DNA from: Planctomycetota bacterium
Lineage (GTDB): Bacteria; Planctomycetota; Phycisphaerae; Phycisphaerales; SM1A02
Direction of reading: 5' to 3'
NCBI GenBank assembly: GCA_027295435.1
Contig: JAPUKX010000209.1
Coordinates: 1 to 5,496, forward strand
DNA length: 5,496 nucleotides
The notes under the pieces were generated by a model. The model ran no database searches, had not been told where the DNA came from, and saw only the letters and a program-made list of their open reading frames with translations. The position numbers and the translations under genes were made by a program. Shown here piece by piece: positions 5,260-5,496 of the stretch (within the stretch, counting starts at the first letter, position 1; each line of letters begins with the position of its first letter).

Positions 5260-5496
5260 ATGCACTACGAGTCCCACCAACCCATCATCGACGACCTCGA
5301 GGCGCGGATCACAACCATCCGCGACTCTCTTTGACTACGACCGCAAGGTCGCTCGGCGGGATGAACTCCAGTCAAAGATGAACGCGGCCGACTTCTGGCT
5401 GGACCGCGCAGCGGCTCAGAGCGTTATCGTCGAGTATCGAAAACTCAAGGCTCAGACCGACAGTCTGGGCGAGGTCATCGAGCAGTTCGGCGATGC
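5260..5496 (+). CDS. prfB: Peptide chain release factor 2 (RF2), N-terminal part, expressed by programmed +1 frameshift, runs off right edge
   Basis: RF2 recognises UGA and UAA stop codons on the ribosome and triggers peptide release through its GGQ loop. ATG 5260 opens a 24-codon frame ending IRDSL, then an in-frame TGA (5332-5334). Shifting +1 at CTT TGA C continues as DYDRKVARRDELQ and onward for 54 more codons to the window end without a stop. The join L-DYD matches E. coli RF2 (GYL-DYD) at the same distance from the start (TGA is codon 25 here, 26 in E. coli). The visible part is the N-terminal helical domain 1 (KMNAADFWLDRAAAQ); SPF and GGQ motifs would lie to the right. The frame is closed by TGA at 5251-5253, so 5260 is the only ATG. 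No SD is present. In this feedback circuit low RF2 favours the shift. It is not a pseudogene, because the interruption lies exactly at the known recoding site. Confidence 0.94.
5303..5323 (+). other. Hairpin just upstream of the prfB slip site
   Basis: CGCGGAT (5303-5309) pairs perfectly with ATCCGCG (5317-5323) around a 7-nt loop. The stem ends 5 nt before the slippery CTT, where other prfB genes carry their stimulatory SD-like sequence. Pairing is seen; a role in recoding is inference, and chance stems are common in GC-rich genes. Confidence 0.45.
5329..5335 (+). promoter_or_regulatory. prfB programmed +1 frameshift site (CTT TGA C)
   Basis: CTT (5329-5331) in the zero frame is followed by TGA (5332-5334) and C (5335), the canonical RF2 slip site. 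The P-site leucyl-tRNA slips from CTT to TTT and decoding resumes at GAC (5333-5335). The C after TGA is the weak-termination context typical of this site. Unusually, no SD-like purine run (AGGGGG type) is found in the 20 nt before CTT. Confidence 0.95.
5338..5351 (+). other. GCAA-tetraloop hairpin just downstream of the prfB slip site
   Basis: CGACC (5338-5342) pairs with GGTCG (5347-5351) across a GCAA loop, a stable GNRA tetraloop. It begins 6 nt after the slippery CTT and 3 nt after the TGA. It could slow the ribosome with TGA in the A site, but it also encodes conserved-looking residues (DYDRKV), so it may be incidental. Confidence 0.45.

Noticed and set aside
5332..5334. prfB as a pseudogene or sequencing frameshift
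   Set aside because: The TGA lies in the exact CTT TGA C context and position of the programmed RF2 frameshift, and the shifted frame remains open with RF2-like sequence.

Overview
The window is GC-rich, densely coding bacterial chromosome carrying housekeeping genes. Protein flavour suggests Planctomycetota, perhaps Phycisphaerae-like: the S15 and PNPase sequences, an AspAT of the Thermus type, and mostly weak or absent Shine-Dalgarno (SD) sequences. This assignment is inference from the sequence alone, at moderate-to-low confidence. No mobile element, CRISPR array, tRNA or rRNA was seen.

Layout, left to right. Positions 1-1324 (minus strand) hold rpsO followed by the first 289 codons of pnp, the classical ribosomal protein S15-PNPase operon; pnp runs off the left edge. 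The 185-bp spacer between them can form two long adjacent hairpins, and the second one pairs with the pnp SD. At 1477-3096 (plus) lies a long-form serA, a phosphoglycerate dehydrogenase with ASB and ACT domains. It faces, tail to tail across 28 bp, a minus-strand aspartate/prephenate-type aminotransferase (3125-4363). Divergent from that is a small NAD(P)H-dependent FMN reductase (4471-5049).

After a 210-bp non-coding stretch containing a candidate promoter, an 8-bp hairpin and a heptamer-type repeat, the right edge carries the start of prfB (release factor 2). This gene is split by an in-frame TGA at the canonical CTT TGA C programmed +1 frameshift site, so ordinary ORF calling misses it. 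The usual upstream SD-like stimulator is absent; instead the slip site is flanked by a perfect 7-bp hairpin upstream and a 5-bp GCAA-tetraloop hairpin downstream.

Functionally, the window joins RNA decay and translation (pnp, rpsO, prfB) with amino-acid metabolism (serA, aminotransferase). The most interesting material is RNA-level control: the pnp leader and the prfB recoding site. No new multi-gene system was found.
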